A stretch of DNA of 64,000 nucleotides from NCBI GenBank assembly GCA_002104985.1, contig MCGO01000008.1, positions 248,001 to 312,000 of the forward strand, written 5' to 3'. How positions within the stretch are numbered: the first letter of the stretch is position 1; every line of letters starts with the position of its first letter. The translations under genes and the position numbers were made by a program. Positions 23,535-36,400 of this stretch are shown here, one piece after another. Source of the stretch: Rhizoclosmatium globosum. Taxonomy: Eukaryota; Chytridiomycota; Chytridiomycetes; Chytridiales; Chytriomycetaceae. Below the pieces are notes generated by a model, which worked only from the letters and a program-made list of their open reading frames with translations, had not been told where the DNA came from and ran no database searches.

Positions 23535-24704
23535 ATGAATTGAGAGAAGCCAATAAACTCAAATGCAGAGCTATTGGAATTCGCAGAGGAATTGCCTCAT
23601 GAAAGAAAAAAGTTCATCCAAGCATCCAACTCAACTGCAGAGCCGCTGCCTGATCATTTACAATTGATTGCCGCACACTGAGATTGTGAAAGAGTATAGA
23701 TCATGCTGCAGCGGTTGATAAAGTGAGTGTTCCTGAACCCAACTTCACCTTCCACATGCCTTCGAGTGATGAATAACTGTAAAAGGGACGAAACCTTCGA
23801 AACAAACAGACGAATTAGATCGACAGATTTGGTTGATGGGTGTGCGCAGTTGGACTCCCGCTTTTGGTTGCAGACCAATATTTTGTTGCAGATCCTCCCT
23901 TACTCTCTTCTTTCTTGTATTCAATCTGCGCGCTTCGAATGGTTGCATGAGATCTCGATTGATTTCTGACGATCGTTGGTTGTCTTCTCGTGTTCGTTGA
24001 TTGCTGAGATGCCGATACTAACCCTTTCGCATCAGGGAGTCTCAGAGTCATTCGCAATCCTTCCATCTCCCTAACTCCCCATGTCTTAATGCAAGGGCAG
24101 TTTCGCAATTCTGCTCTGCTTTCTCCTTTGTTTCGCCTCCGAGACCCCACTTCCCTCTATCACCCTCTCTCGCTCTCTTTCTCAAATCCTAAACTGAAAT
24201 GCATGTAATCTTGAGTGACAATCTCAAAGACCCGTGAGTGTCTGCTCGTAAGGCCATGCAAAGATCAATTCCTCCTTTTTGTGCAATTGACCTTGTCCCA
24301 ACTTCCCCCCCACCTGCATCTTTATTAGACCATCTTACTCTTCTCAATTTAATTGAGAATCAATGAGAAGTTGTGGTATAAGGCGGAAGCAGACACGGAT
24401 AGTGGAGGGAAACTGAAGTGGGGGCTGTTTGGGACAGGTCCATACTACAAGAGAGAATGACTGTGTGTTGTTCTCTTTTTCAACCACCTCTTGCTGAGTC
24501 AACATCCGAACTGAGAACGAGTGTGTCGGAGATCATTGTTGACGGTTTGTGAGGTGTATATTGAGTTTTTGGCAGGGAATACTAGCAGGACACACAAGAC
24601 TGGCTCATGAAGATGCTGTAACTTTGTAGTGTTTTTCTTCTCGTCAATCACATTTCATTATTTTAATATACATTTTTAATTTCTTCTTTCGATTTCTGAT
24701 TGTG
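23535..24704. other. Intergenic, upstream of the PIAS/SIZ gene
   Basis: About 1.2 kb with only short, low-quality open frames on both strands. Pyrimidine-rich stretches occur near 24120-24190. No RNA gene, repeat or conserved domain was recognised. The 3' part presumably carries the promoter and leader of the SUMO ligase gene. Confidence 0.5.
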
Positions 24705-27486
24705 ATGGCCAGTGATGTGAGTCGTTTGCAGAAACACCGACACGAGCTGATGCTGTTGTCCAGGCGTCGACGCTCGTTCTTGATCTGAACCGCTTGACAG
24801 TTGCAAAGCTGAAGGACGTGTGCCGAGCGTTGGGCGAGCGGGTCAGCGGAAACCGGCCCGAGCTCGTTTCGCGGCTGACGTTCGCCTTTGAACAACGAGC
24901 GGCGCGCCCCGATCGAATGCGAGAGGCGCGTGCTGTCGTTGATGCGGCGCTCGGGGCAAAGGCGAGTGCGCGGCCTGGCTCGGCTGCTCTGCCCTTGACT
25001 TCGTCGACTTCTTCGACTTCTTCGACTTCAACGGCAACGGCAACGGCAACTTCTGCTGGAAATCACTCCACTTCTTCCTCAACGGCCCCGCTGCTGCGTG
25101 CCCTCGCTTCTCCGCTTCTGCCCTTGAAACCCCTCCAGAAACTGGTTCCACAAACCGCTCCAAGGCCAAACATCGCCTCCCTCGTATTCCGCCAATCGCC
25201 CTTCTATTCCGTCAAAGAAGCGAAGCCAGTCACTCGCTCCTTTCCCTGTATGTACCTCTTTGTCGCTCCTGTTTTTAGTAACAATGAACTCAACAGGCGA
25301 CACTGGTCGCGCGCAAGTTAAATTCACGCTTTCTCAAGCTGATCTGAATTCACTCTTGATTGGTTCTGATGTTTTGCTCCTTTTTGTTGGCCCAGAATCG
25401 GGTTTGACTCTCAAACCGAATCCATTCAAGATTTCTGGTATTCCTATCGAGTACCCTCCGCTTGACGGTGCTCATTCAAACGCTCCTAATCATTGTGCAA
25501 TCATGGTGAATGGTCATATGGTTCCTCCCAAGGTAGGAGAATATGATACAGCTTCAATATATGATTGTAGCGAGCGACATGCATCTCCGCAAACCGAAAT
25601 CCTTCATCAACTCTCTAAAGCGAGGAAGATGGGAAACTCGAAATCATTGAGTCCATATAAACTTCTGTGGAATATGACAGACGAAAGTTTCGCGTGGCAG
25701 CGCTTTGTCCTTCTATCTTTCAATCACTATTCAACTTACAAACGCTCATATTTCTCAGGATTATTCAGGAATTCGTGGAAAGCCGTACACAGCGAAACCC
25801 CTCGAACTCAACCAATTTTTGCTCAAAAATCCTTCCACCTACAACACAATTGACCTCAAATTCACACCTATTATGGATGCTACGAGGAATTTATTAGTTG
25901 TGGTTCAGTTTGCGTCACGTGTGAATGTCTCCAACATTGTTGACAACTTGAAATCAGACAAACTGATTCCCAAAGATTCCATTATCGCTGAACGTAAGAC
26001 TAACTGCGGCTATCAATAATTTCAACTTACTCCTTCATTTTCTATCTATAGGCCGTCAAAAGACAGTTGCTGACGATGATGTCTGCCTCACGGAAGAGCA
26101 TGTGTCTCTTAAAGATCCCGTCACTCGATGTAGAATCACAGTTCCTGCTCGAGGAAATCATTGTCGACATCCACAGTGTTTTGATCTTGAGTATTACCTC
26201 AGGTTGAATCAAACTCATCCAACATGGAGCTGTCCGATATGTTCGAAATTGGCACCTCTAAATGATGTGTTTGTGGATGGATATTTTCTCGAACTTTTGC
26301 AAGCAGCTGCATTTGATCTCGATATTGAAAGTGCTGAGATTGCAGCTGATGGTAGCTGGCGGCTAAATAAGGAGGAAAACACAGGGGTCTGCTCAGACTC
26401 AGACTCAGACGCTGGACCTCCCACCAAGAAAATTAAAACTGATCCTACTGCAACTATGAGTAAGTTCGAGTCACTTGGGAATTAATCTTGTTGATGGACA
26501 ACTTTGCAGAAGCTCCCACTGCCCAGGCTTCATCAGAAGCCATAATCGATTTAACATTGAGTGATGATGATGAACCATCGCGAACTGCTCCACAAATCGC
26601 CTCCTCCCAACAGTTTACAACCCCTGTCCCTGCAACTCCAGCTCCAGCTACTTCCCACCCAGCTACTCCTCGTGCAAATTATTTACAGTCTTATTCTCAA
26701 TCCCCACTTCCCAGTGGTCGAAGTTCTTCTCATTCAGCAATGCCACGACAAAGCAGCACAACTTCTCTAAATACTCCCTCCTTAGCATCTCCTGCCAGGA
26801 CAACACCTGGCCATATGCATAACTTTCAGTATGCTCCATCACAGAACTATGCCATGCCGCCACAACCAGATCCATTCTCCCTTCCTTCACACCATCAGCA
26901 ACCTCAAGTAACATTTGCATCAACTTGGCCTCAATCACTCCCTCCACCATTCCCACTTCATCAACAACAACAAGATTACGCTTTGCAGCTACCCTCCTTT
27001 TCATCATACCCAATTTCAATACAGCCACAACTACAGCCTCAACAAAATCATCCGTCAACACCTCAATCCACACATCAATCAACATATCCAGCTCCACCAG
27101 CTCAGTTAAATGGCGCATTGCCCGATCCTTCATTACCCCCTGAACTGCATAGACTATTGTTTCCAATGTCAACTGGACAACCAACACCAAAGTCACCTCA
27201 ACAACCTCAGCAGAGTGAGGAATCGCAACAATCAGTACATTTTCAACAGCCTCAGACATCTACTAATGGTAGTAATATGTGGCTAAATGGCAGCACCGGT
27301 ATGGGAATGGTGAGCGGGAATGAGTTGCAGAATCGAGATCGAGAGTCACCTCGTCAACAAACACAACCGTCCGTCCAGCAACAGCAGCAGCAGCAGCAAC
27401 TACCTTTACCTGATGGCCATAATCTTGCGCATTTCTCATGGACTGGTTCTGGTGTACTGGATGATGATGATCCATTTGAATTGTAA
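24705..27486 (+). CDS. PIAS/SIZ-type SUMO E3 ligase
   Basis: Six exons (24705-24716, 24764-25247, 25297-25532, 25759-25993, 26052-26459, 26510-27486) give exactly 783 residues. The first exon holds only four codons. The order is a SAP domain (LTVAKLKDVCRALGERVSGNRPEL split over the repeat), a Ser/Thr-rich linker, a PINIT domain (CAIMVNGHMVPPK, YSGIRGKPYTAKP), an SP-RING (CRITVPARGNHCRHPQCFD, WSCPICSK), a SUMO-interaction motif IIDLTLSDDDE at about residue 470, and a long Gln/Pro-rich tail. This is the full architecture of Siz1/PIAS ligases, which transfer SUMO from Ubc9 to chromatin and cytoskeletal substrates. Intron 3 (227 nt) is open throughout, so retention would only insert residues in the PINIT domain. 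The stop lies 32 nt from the convergent RING gene. Confidence 0.93.
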
Positions 27487-27518
27487 TAAAGTCGTGGGGT
27501 TAAATACGGTATATTTAT

Positions 27519-29405
27519 TCAATCGTGGATATTTGCCAAACATAAAGGGCAAGTTTTGTTGATACGTAGCCATTCATCTGTGCATTTGATATGAAACTGA
27601 TGTGAACAAGGTAATTTCCTGAGCAAGTCTCCATCCTCATATTCGTTCAGACATATCACACAAAACATGTCATCGTCGTCGTTGAGTTTCTTGTCAACAT
27701 TCCCATCAAGAGTTTCTATAAAGTTGCAGTCTAGATTCGAGCTAGACCCGTCATGCATGGTTGAGCATGTTGAAGAACTCCGTGATATTCCTCGTGAATT
27801 CCGTGACAATGTTGAGTCCTCCCGTTTCAAAGGAAGCGGCGGTAGACCCATATCTTTCTTCATACCGTGAAACAATTTACTACTGGATCCAGGCTGAGAT
27901 GCCGCGCGTGTCAGAAAGCGAGTCTTCAACGCTTGTTTTGGGTATCGCGCCGAATCACCTCTCGGATCCAAACTGCTGCAACCTCCTCCAATCAGCCCCA
28001 GCTCATCAACTGTTACAGACGTTTCAATAGGCCCAGAAGAGAGTATAGATGCCGATGAAGGCCCAACAGAACCAAGTTGAAGGGACACATTAGAATTTCC
28101 CGAGAGCAGTGGTTTCTTGGCCTCGGATTCTTTGCGAAGCGTTCTGTTAGGCGAATCTAGTTTGCTAGCGACCTCGCCAATCACCATTTCCATGTCTTTA
28201 AGCATTCTTCTGCGGAATTTGACAAGTGCGATTTTTGCAATCACGTCATCAGGGACACCCATGTCGTCGGAGCTCCAGTACCTTTTGTTTTATACCATTA
28301 GATGAATGAAATGGCTTCAATATAAAAGGTTGTTCTGCTATTACCCGTGGTGCCTACGAGTTCGGCCATCCATGTCGATTTCTTCATCGGTTCGAGGATC
28401 AAACGCCCATATGAACGTGGATTCACTAAAGAGACCGCTCCAATGTAGCATGTTTGTCCACATTAATACAACAGGCAGGCAGAACATCACTCCTGCGACG
28501 ACTAGGACTGGAAGCGATAAAACAACATATCCGAATATTATGAACCCCAGCGATAACTTGTATACATAGGGAGCTGTGACTTTGCAAGTCTCGCTAATAG
28601 ATACCGTCAGAATACTCTTGTGATCCGGTGAAAACTTACCTTGAAAAGACCCACCAATTTCCCAGAATGAACCAAAACGCATGAAACAAGTCCTATTTCA
28701 TTACTTAAAATCAACGTCTTTGAATGATTAGCGCGGCCAAATACAAACCAGATACAACCGTAGGCGATCGACAAATCTTGAAATCTCAACGTCAACCACG
28801 ATATTCTTTGTCGGACTCCCGAACCCATTATCCCCGATTGGATGCAGATACTGATAAACAACAAGCGGTAGACTAATTGCAACGCGTACACCATACACGT
28901 AGAGAAAGAGAACAAGGTTCGTGTCGCAGGTTGCTTTTGTTGAAATGGAAAGAACCATCACAGTCAAGGCCATCTAATTGAGTATATACATGCATAAATT
29001 GAAACGACGCGAAATTGAGGGAGAAAGTGGGGGCACATACCTCTATAACCATCAGGCAGCATGAAACGACAAGAACGATTCGACTTCCGCGACTGATGCT
29101 CCAGAAGTTTTCCCACATGTGATGCAGACAGTTCCGCCTCACTAACGTGCTATGTGGATGGCTGATCAAAGGCATGGTGCTCGTTGAGTTGTTGGCGGGA
29201 GCAATTGTAGTGTCCGATGGGTCTACGATAGAGTTTCGTAAAGTGTTCAATCCAGGAATCTGTTCAGGCGGGCCAACAAAATATGCTTTCCAGCTGATGT
29301 CTGGGGTTGTTCGTGTCTCTTCTTTTCTGTTTTGCAATGACATGTCGCTAGATGACGGACTGCTGTCAAAGTCACGTTTCGCTTGGCCAATTCGTCGTCG
29401 ATGCA
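27519..29405 (-). CDS. Multi-pass membrane RING-H2 E3 ubiquitin ligase
   Basis: Several exons on the minus strand. The start is placed at the ATG at 29405; a frame without ATG extends a little further upstream. The N-terminal 110 residues are hydrophilic. About four or five hydrophobic helices follow across exons at about 29160-28340 (for example SRIVLVVSCCLMVIE and LGFIIFGYVVLSLPVLVVAG). Then comes a cytosolic Ser-rich region and a C-terminal RING-H2 finger: CVICLNEYEDGDLLRKLPC, HQFHIKC and CPLC, ending five residues before the stop. The architecture resembles the plant At1g12760/At1g63170 membrane RING ligases and their fungal relatives. Substrates are unknown. A fragment of one membrane exon is copied at 33050-33140. 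Confidence 0.85.
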
Positions 29406-29639
29406 TTTCGTTCCAGAACTCGAAGATTAGGCAACATCCAACCCAATCATAAAGGGTCAAGAGAAGCTTTAGAAGCCCAGGAATAGTTGTACTATTCTAG
29501 ATTCTTACGTTATGGACCGGTATGAGGGAAACTACCTCTGATCGTTATAGATTTATTAGAAGCCCCCCTTCTTCCACCGTCTCCACAAATAAAAGTCAAC
29601 AACCGAACCACAATTATACGTACTCACTCCACACCACAC

Positions 29640-31562
29640 TCACTTGCTACCAAAGCTTGCTTCAATCGCCTCACAAACTGCCCGACACTCCTTCAATTTA
29701 CCAATCCCATACTCACGTCCAAACCAAAACATCATCCAGTACCCATCATCACCAAACTTGACATTACCTTCGCTACGCTCAAAATACCACTTGTTCACGG
29801 GGTTTGCACTGCGCGAGCGCCAACACAAGTTTGGGTACGTTTCGACAAGCCGCTTCCAGAGAATATCAGCAATACCGAGCCCTTGCGATTTTGGGTGGAC
29901 GGCAAACTTGTCAAGGTACGCGATGGAGTGTGGACCTTCGCGGGTTACGAGGACAGCACCTTGATAATCTCCAGCAATAATAATTGTGTCAATGCAAGAG
30001 GAGAGGCGTGTAAAGAAAGCGTCTTTGTGTAGGGGTTTGGCAAAAGACGATTCAAGAAGGGCTGAGAGACGTGGGATATCAACACCTTCGAGTGACTTGA
30101 AAGTTTGAATGGGAAGCCCTGTGCGCAATACTGTTGGTGGAATTATTCTGGACTTGGACATGCTGTTCGATGTCTTGGAGCCAGACATCGGTCTGTCCGT
30201 AATCCAGTTTGAAATCAATGGAGAGGCAGTGCCTGTTGAAGTATCCTTAATAGAGGCCAAGACTGCCGAACTACTTGGACTTAGTTTTCCCAGGCTTGCA
30301 AGAACTTCTTTGGCCAAACGGAGGTCCGACAAAGTGCGTTGACACTGATCCGTCAACCCTGCTTGCTGTCTTGCAATCGACTGCATTAATGGCCCCAAAT
30401 CCTCAGTCAGATTGAGCAAAGCAATATGCGTCCCAGATTCAGGGTTGAAAACACCACCATTACCCTGATTCAACAAAAACAGTTTTGCTGGCAACACCTC
30501 TGATTCTGCAGCGGCAGCGTTCGCGAGCTTCGCGAACCCTTCTGCAACCGCAAGAACCGCATCTCTTCCCTTCCCGACTCTCAAACTACCACCCTCACTC
30601 TCTTCCACAACACTCCCAAGCACAGGAATCATACCCCTCTTCATTTGGTACACCAACGAGTCTACCACACACTCCAACCTTCCATCCTTGACCGAATCTT
30701 TCAAAATTCGAGAGTGAACCAAGCTGATTCCTCGTGCTCCCACTTTTTCAATCACTTCCACAAGTCTATCACATTCTTGCGCCATAAACGCGCGAGAGTG
30801 TAACGAAGAACGGGAAGTGGCTGTCAAATGGGCGTGCTGAGTACTTGGCTTTTCAAGAGAAGAAGGGACAGGCACAACCGACGACGAAGAACGAGATGCA
30901 CGCTTTCTTCTGTGAGGAAGAACGCTTACAATCTTGTGGAGGGATTCCTTCTGAAGTGCATTGGTAGTTGGTGTTGGTAGGTTGTCGAAGTCAAGCATGA
31001 TGACAGGGTTTAGGCCCAACTGTTTAAATGTGAATATTGAGTGATATCACATGGAATATATGGGAATCTGAACACACCTTGACCATCGCTACCAACGTTC
31101 TTGCAAACGCCTCCAAGTCCGAATTCGACATTCCAGCATCCAACTTGACAATTCCCAGACGAAGGCCCTTCAATGGCTCTTGAGGACAAGCAGATGGGGT
31201 TTGAAACTGGTCCAAGAACACTTTGGCTTCTCTCTTGGATGGTTTCGCACTCAAGATGGACAGAATCAAGTCACGACCAGAAGCAGACGATGGCGGAGAC
31301 TGTTGGGCAATGACTTGATTCTCAACTTGTTGGATGTGAGTGCTGTTGGGATTCGCAGCAAGGAGACGTCTGTGGGTGTTAAGCTGGGCCCTAGCCAGGG
31401 ACCTAGCGCCAGGAGACGGCCCACGGGAGTCAGGGGAGTCCGAGGAGCCAGGGGCGCTGGCCTAGGGACCAGCGACATCGACATTGAGAGTCGGGTTGAG
31501 AGTGTTGGCAGGCAAGCACCACGGACGGTGCTGCGCTGTGCCCTGCATGGCGCAGTGAGCAT
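29640..31562 (-). CDS. ARG2: N-acetylglutamate synthase, mitochondrial (arginine biosynthesis)
   Basis: Two exons (31562-31078 and 31019-29640), about 621 residues. The N-terminus from ATG 31562 is Arg/Ser/Pro/Leu-rich with no acids, a mitochondrial targeting signal. The middle region is amino-acid-kinase-like (LGLNPVIMLDFDN). The C-terminal acetyltransferase (NAT) domain has AYLDKFAVHPKSQGLGIAD and LCWRSRSANPVNKWYFERSE, the active core of fungal NAGS. It makes N-acetylglutamate from acetyl-CoA and glutamate, the first step of ornithine and arginine synthesis. The presequence frame and the following frame (QQVENQVIAQQSPPSSASGR) differ by one missing base somewhere in about 31280-31460; exon 2 is uninterrupted for 459 codons. 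Confidence 0.92.
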
Positions 31563-32182
31563 CAAACTTTGGACGTTCGGGTGGTGGGTTGGCGGCGGTC
31601 AGCAGAAGGGGGGAAAGACAAGAGTCTTCGTTCTTTTTTTGGAAACGGTGATTGGATCAAAAGGGCTCCACAAAGAGAGAATATGGCACCATAGCAGCGA
31701 GTTTACAATTGGTTTATTCAGGATACGTCAGGCAGTTTCTGATCTTCGGAAACAGAAAGCAAATACAACAAGTGAACGTCACAAACAATGACGCCTTCAC
31801 TTGTGCAAAACTCCCAGCACTTGTAGGCATAAAGCATCCGCTTTCTGAAACTGATAACAGACGAAATGGAAAGAGGAAATCGTACTTTATTAAGACAATA
31901 AATTTAAACGACAGAGTTGAATGAAAAAGAACGCGCAGAGAAGATCGAATCGATGTGTTTGGTATTGGTTTCAGAGGTTGTCAAACCTCCTACTCACAGC
32001 AGACGCCACGTGAAGGCTCCAAACAAAGTCTACCAAAATAATAGGGGACAGAAGAGCTCATACAGATCAACAATAAACAGGTTGCGCACATCACACATCA
32101 TATTTCATGCCGCGAGCCAGTAGCTTGAGATACTACATAACATGGACTGGAGCAGAGAAGGCTAGAGATTTAAAGCACGACC

Positions 32183-32274
32183 CTGACCCACGGGTCAGAG
32201 CGAGTTTGCCCTTTGACAGGCTGAGCGAGAGTATCCCATGGGCCTAAGATATCTCGCTCACTCGTATTAATACG
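32183..32274. repeat. Cluster of two hairpins and a perfect palindrome
   Basis: Positions 32183-32198 read CTGACCCACGGGTCAG, a tight hairpin. Positions 32223-32259 form a stem of 12 base pairs (GAGCGAGA..TATC with GATATCTCGCTC, one bulged G) around a 12-nt loop. Positions 32263-32274 are the perfect palindrome CGTATTAATACG. Together they could fold as a structured RNA or act as a protein-binding or recombination site. No known RNA family was matched. Confidence 0.55.
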
Positions 32275-32735
32275 CGCCATCAAAAAGAAGGTGTGGCTAG
32301 TATGGAGTATTGGCGGGCAACCAGAGAATGTAAGATGGCTTCAGGTGCTGGGTCTCTCACGAGACTCGCCAGATCCGTTATCGCCATCTCACCTCGATGC
32401 CCCTCCTCCCGGACTTCAGCGCAGGCCCCCATCCGTCATTGAAGGGCAAGGCTTTCGTCTCCTGCGTCCCGAGGGCGTTGGAGTCTGTTCTTTCGAACTA
32501 GATACGTATATATAGCGGACGGAACAATCTGGTCGTTCGGGTCATATAAGCACCCATTTGCAGGAGACCCTGGTTGTGATCTGGTGGGGACTGGAAGCTC
32601 ATTGTGGGACAGGGAAGCTCGTTGGTTTTAAGGAGACGAATGGCTCTTTTTATATCTGAATTTGGGGGGAGGGAAAGATTTTTTGCCTTTGTTTTGACCA
32701 ACTGACAATTCTGCATCTCCACGCGCAATCTCATT

Positions 32736-33015
32736 GGCTGCCTTTTTTGCGCTTTTTTCTTTTTTCTTTCCTTTTGGATATTATTGCATAGAGAGAAAGA
32801 GGGACACTCGGGGATCAAAACTCTGTACTTGGGATGGACTTCGGATAACAGGAGCATTCTGAATGGTGAAATGAACTTACCAACAGACAGGAATGAGCCT
32901 CTCGCTGTTTCTTTTGGCTGCCTTTTTTGCGCTTTTTGCTTTTTCTTTCCTTTTGGATATTATTGCATAGAGAGAAAGAGGGAAAGTGAGGGATCAAAAC
33001 TCTGTAGTTGGGATG
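32736..33015 (+). repeat. Direct duplication of about 100 bp
   Basis: Copies at about 32736-32836 and 32916-33015 start GGCTGCCTTTTTTGCG and share most bases through GAGAGAAAGAGG and ATCAAAACTCTGTA. They differ by a few substitutions and small indels in T-runs, so the duplication is not brand new. The period is 180 bp. No coding capacity is evident. Confidence 0.85.
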
Positions 33016-33049
33016 AACTAGAGATGACTGTGGCATTCACCAATCCTTT

Positions 33050-33140
33050 TTGATGTTATGCCTGCCTGTTGTATTAATGTGGACAAACATGCTATATTGG
33101 AGTAGTCTCTTTAGTGAATCCACATTCATATTGGGCGTTT
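33050..33140 (+). pseudogene. Isolated fragment of the RING-H2 gene
   Basis: About 85-90 bp, roughly 90% identical to the reverse complement of about 28400-28490, the membrane exon of the RING-H2 gene upstream. Translated in the gene's direction it gives VLMWTNMLYWSSLFSEST, matching VLMWTNMLHWSGLFSEST, before a one-base insertion destroys the frame. No flanking part of the gene is present. It is a dead dispersed copy of a single exon piece. Confidence 0.85.
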
Positions 33141-33494
33141 GATAATGGATAAAAGCGTTAAACGACAAATCAAATATTTCTTGACCTTCAGTTACATGAA
33201 AAGAGCGGTATACTACCAGTATACTACGCGATGACAGGGTGAAGGGTTTTCGAGTAAATATTTTGTATTTTATGTATGAAATTAGTTACATCTTGTTTCA
33301 GTGGCGTTTTTTGGCCTGAAGATCCAAGATCCTTCTAAGTTCAATACACTTCTCAAGTTTCGTACAACACTTCAATAATTCTACTCAAAATAACCAACAC
33401 ACAAATTGTTTCAAAACAAAGGGAAACTAAGATTTAGGGAAAGAGAGAGAAGGAAAAAAAACAACATGGTAAAGAAAGAGAGGAATTTTTTTCA

Positions 33495-36400
33495 TTACTT
33501 GGCTTCACTGCCACGACGGCGAAGCATTGCAGAAGGCGGAGCTCGCAATGCTGACGACGATGGAGCGGCGTTCAACTGCATTACGGCATTGCTCGTTGAC
33601 TTGGATCGCATCAACTTGAACTTCATAGATTGTTGACCAACAGAAGACGACGCAGTAGGAGAGAAAGAAGGAGTAAACAATGACTTCAATCGCGAGGGTT
33701 TGGGCGACTTTGACTTTGCTTCAGCAGCAGCAGTTGCATCAGCCCATCGCTTCTTGTTGAACTCAAGACCTTCCCAAACTTCCTCAATAGGCGCCCAAAC
33801 ACTAAACGCTTCATACAACGGACTAACGATAAAGTTGATGAATCCAGTTTGAGATGAAGCAGGGTTGGACGCATGAGGGCCATCACGATTACAGAAAGCC
33901 GATATCGGAAGTCCCCGAGCTTTCTCCATATCTCCTTGCATATACCATTCTTCGTGGATGCGATCAATCCAAACATCATATTCAGGGCCAACCTTGGTAG
34001 GATTGGAAACGTCTGAACACTTCATGAGCATCTGCATCAACAAAGTGCGGTCCTCGCGAGTGCCCAAAGGATCGAAGGTGTCTCCTGTCAACACTTTCTT
34101 CTTGAACATGGTCAACAAACTGAAGTGTTGTGCCAAGTCTGTAGCCAAGACCATATCAACCACGTTTTCACGCAATGACTTGTAATCAGAGCGATCCAAG
34201 GTGCTCAAGAACGAACATTCTTTGCGCGAGAGAACTTCAAAGGCTGAAGCACAGTGATGGTTTTCAAGAACAGACTTGTCATTGTAAAGCAATGCGCGGT
34301 GATCAGAGGTTGAAATTAAGTATTGGTTGTTGACTCCTGGATGATCGTAGTCATGGATAGAGGCAGCAATGTAGATAGCCAAAAGTTCCAAGTCGGTAAA
34401 GATGGATCGAATGGTTGGACGCTGGACCAAGTAGTTGATACAGTGAAGAACATCGGCAGCATGGACACTGTTATGGACTGTGTGACGAATTAGTAAAACT
34501 TCAGAAATGTTTAAATACATACAAGCTAATTCAGCATGGTATCCACTTTCAATAGTTGCCATGAAGTTGATGAATTTGGACGCATCCAAATTCAATTTAC
34601 TCAACAACCCACTGTCTTTGATCAAATGATGTCCCAGAGCAAGTAAAGGATGGCCATCAGTGGCTTTTGTGAATTCAAAGATAGGGAAGTTGAATTCCGG
34701 AACACGGTAGAGCAATCCACGAGCCTGTGGAGAGAAAATGGCGTCCAAGTTCTCCGCGGAAATAAAAGCTGTTGGAGTATGAACTGACGCATTTGACCCA
34801 CGACGGCGACCACCCAAAACGACATCGTGAACAGAGGCAACATCGTCTGGAGGAAATTTGAAGGACTCAAACTGAGACAATTGCTCCAATCCCGCTTCCG
34901 AAGGATCACGAGAAGCACGACGAGTGGCGACTTCATTAAAGAGCCATTTCTAAAGTATTACATAAGCTAAACAATTTGAAATAACGCCGACACTAACCTC
35001 CTGCTCATCATCAATGGCAACATTTCCTTCCTTTACTTGGACATCCAAATCAGGAGTAAGCAAGTTGGGGCTGCTCAAACATGCCATAACAAGCTCCAAA
35101 ACACCCAAATGAACTTCATCCATCAATGGATCGGCCATCATTCCACGAATGGCCATCATTGCGCGTTCCAAAGGAGAACTCAAATCGGCAGTTGGAATTC
35201 CATTCTTGGAAGCTGCTGCAGCCAAGAGGGAGCGCTCAAGACCATCTAATTGAGATTGAAGGTTTCGAGTGATGCTCAAAAAACGTGAGTTGGAGAGGTA
35301 CTGATGACGGAGGGAACGCTCCATGTCGAATGCGATAGAACAAGTCACAACGCAAGCGACAAGAAGAACAATGGAGTTTAGGATATATGATGCCTCTTCC
35401 ACTGCTGGATCACGCACAACGTAGAAAAACACTGCATACCACGCTGGGGCAGCAACGAGAGTCGCAATAACTGTGTAAACGAAACGGAGGCGGAGGAAGA
35501 ATACGCAAGACACTAGACCCACAATATAGATTGGGGCAGTGATGGATGGATTAAAGCTGTTGTCAGTTCTAATGTGTTTGTTGGAGTATCTCATCCAAGT
35601 GCTGATGGGCCCAATAACAAGTAAGAACACAAGGGAGGCCAAATGAACAGTTCGGGCCATACGAAGTTCACTGAGGATAGATGGTAGTAAACCAATAATT
35701 AAGAGCGGCAGAACTGCAGCAGCTCCAAATATTCCCCAGTCAGTGGGCGTAGCGCCTGCATTTGTGAAGATGTTGATGAGCAATACAAATTTTTCCGAAA
35801 GCACCCCAAAAAAAAACGAACCCGATAAACCGTCTCCATTGCTGCCCAACAATCCTGCAATCTGAACTCCAACGAAAATAGCCCCTCCAATTCCGATAAA
35901 CATGATCCATCTCTTCTTCATTGTGGACCAAAAGTAGCTTTGGTAGTCCGCCTCAACGTCATTGTTCAGGAATGCGAGAGTAACTTTTGAGGACTTTGCA
36001 TGGGTAAGACGTAGTGCTCTCTCTAAGTGACTTCCCATCAAAGCGCCCATAGTAGTTTCGTCGTTGGCATCCATGGGCATCATATCTTGTAAGAATGCAA
36101 GAGACAACTTTCGGCGGCCGTTTCCAAGAGGCATTGAAGCATGGAGTCCATCAGAGTTCCTCATATCGGGTTTGTAAGAGTCATTTCCGTATGGTGCGAG
36201 TTCGTGGTCATCTGGGTGATAGACTTCCTTTCCTTTTTTGATTGAACTGCTGTCACGATTATCATTGACGGAAGGGTAGCGGGGCTCCACATGATTCCTT
36301 CTGCCGCCAATCATAGTTCTGATATAAGCGAAAGGATTGTTTGCGAATGTTGGGCGAGGGTTTTGACGAGGAAGCGCGCTAAATGAAAGTGGTTAATTAT

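Larger units (their letters stand above)
31563..33494. other. Gene-free stretch with repeats and hairpins
   Basis: About 1.9 kb between the NAGS start codon and the phosphodiesterase stop codon. It contains a pair of strong inverted repeats and a palindrome (32183-32274), a 100-bp direct repeat (32736-33015) and a copied gene fragment (33050-33140), listed separately. A plus-strand open frame at about 32291-32515 has no recognisable similarity. The NAGS promoter must lie at the left edge. Confidence 0.5.

Noticed and set aside
26663..27259. 198-aa minus-strand frame opposite the PIAS tail
   Set aside because: Antisense of the Gln/Pro-rich tail of the SUMO ligase; valine-rich low complexity with no family match.
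32160..32290. 5S rRNA, U6 or SRP RNA
   Set aside because: Compared by eye with the conserved cores of these RNAs; no match beyond generic stem-loops.
34950..36314. Rhodopsin-phosphodiesterase fusion
   Set aside because: The last membrane helix has no lysine for retinal and no rhodopsin motifs; only the phosphodiesterase part is supported.
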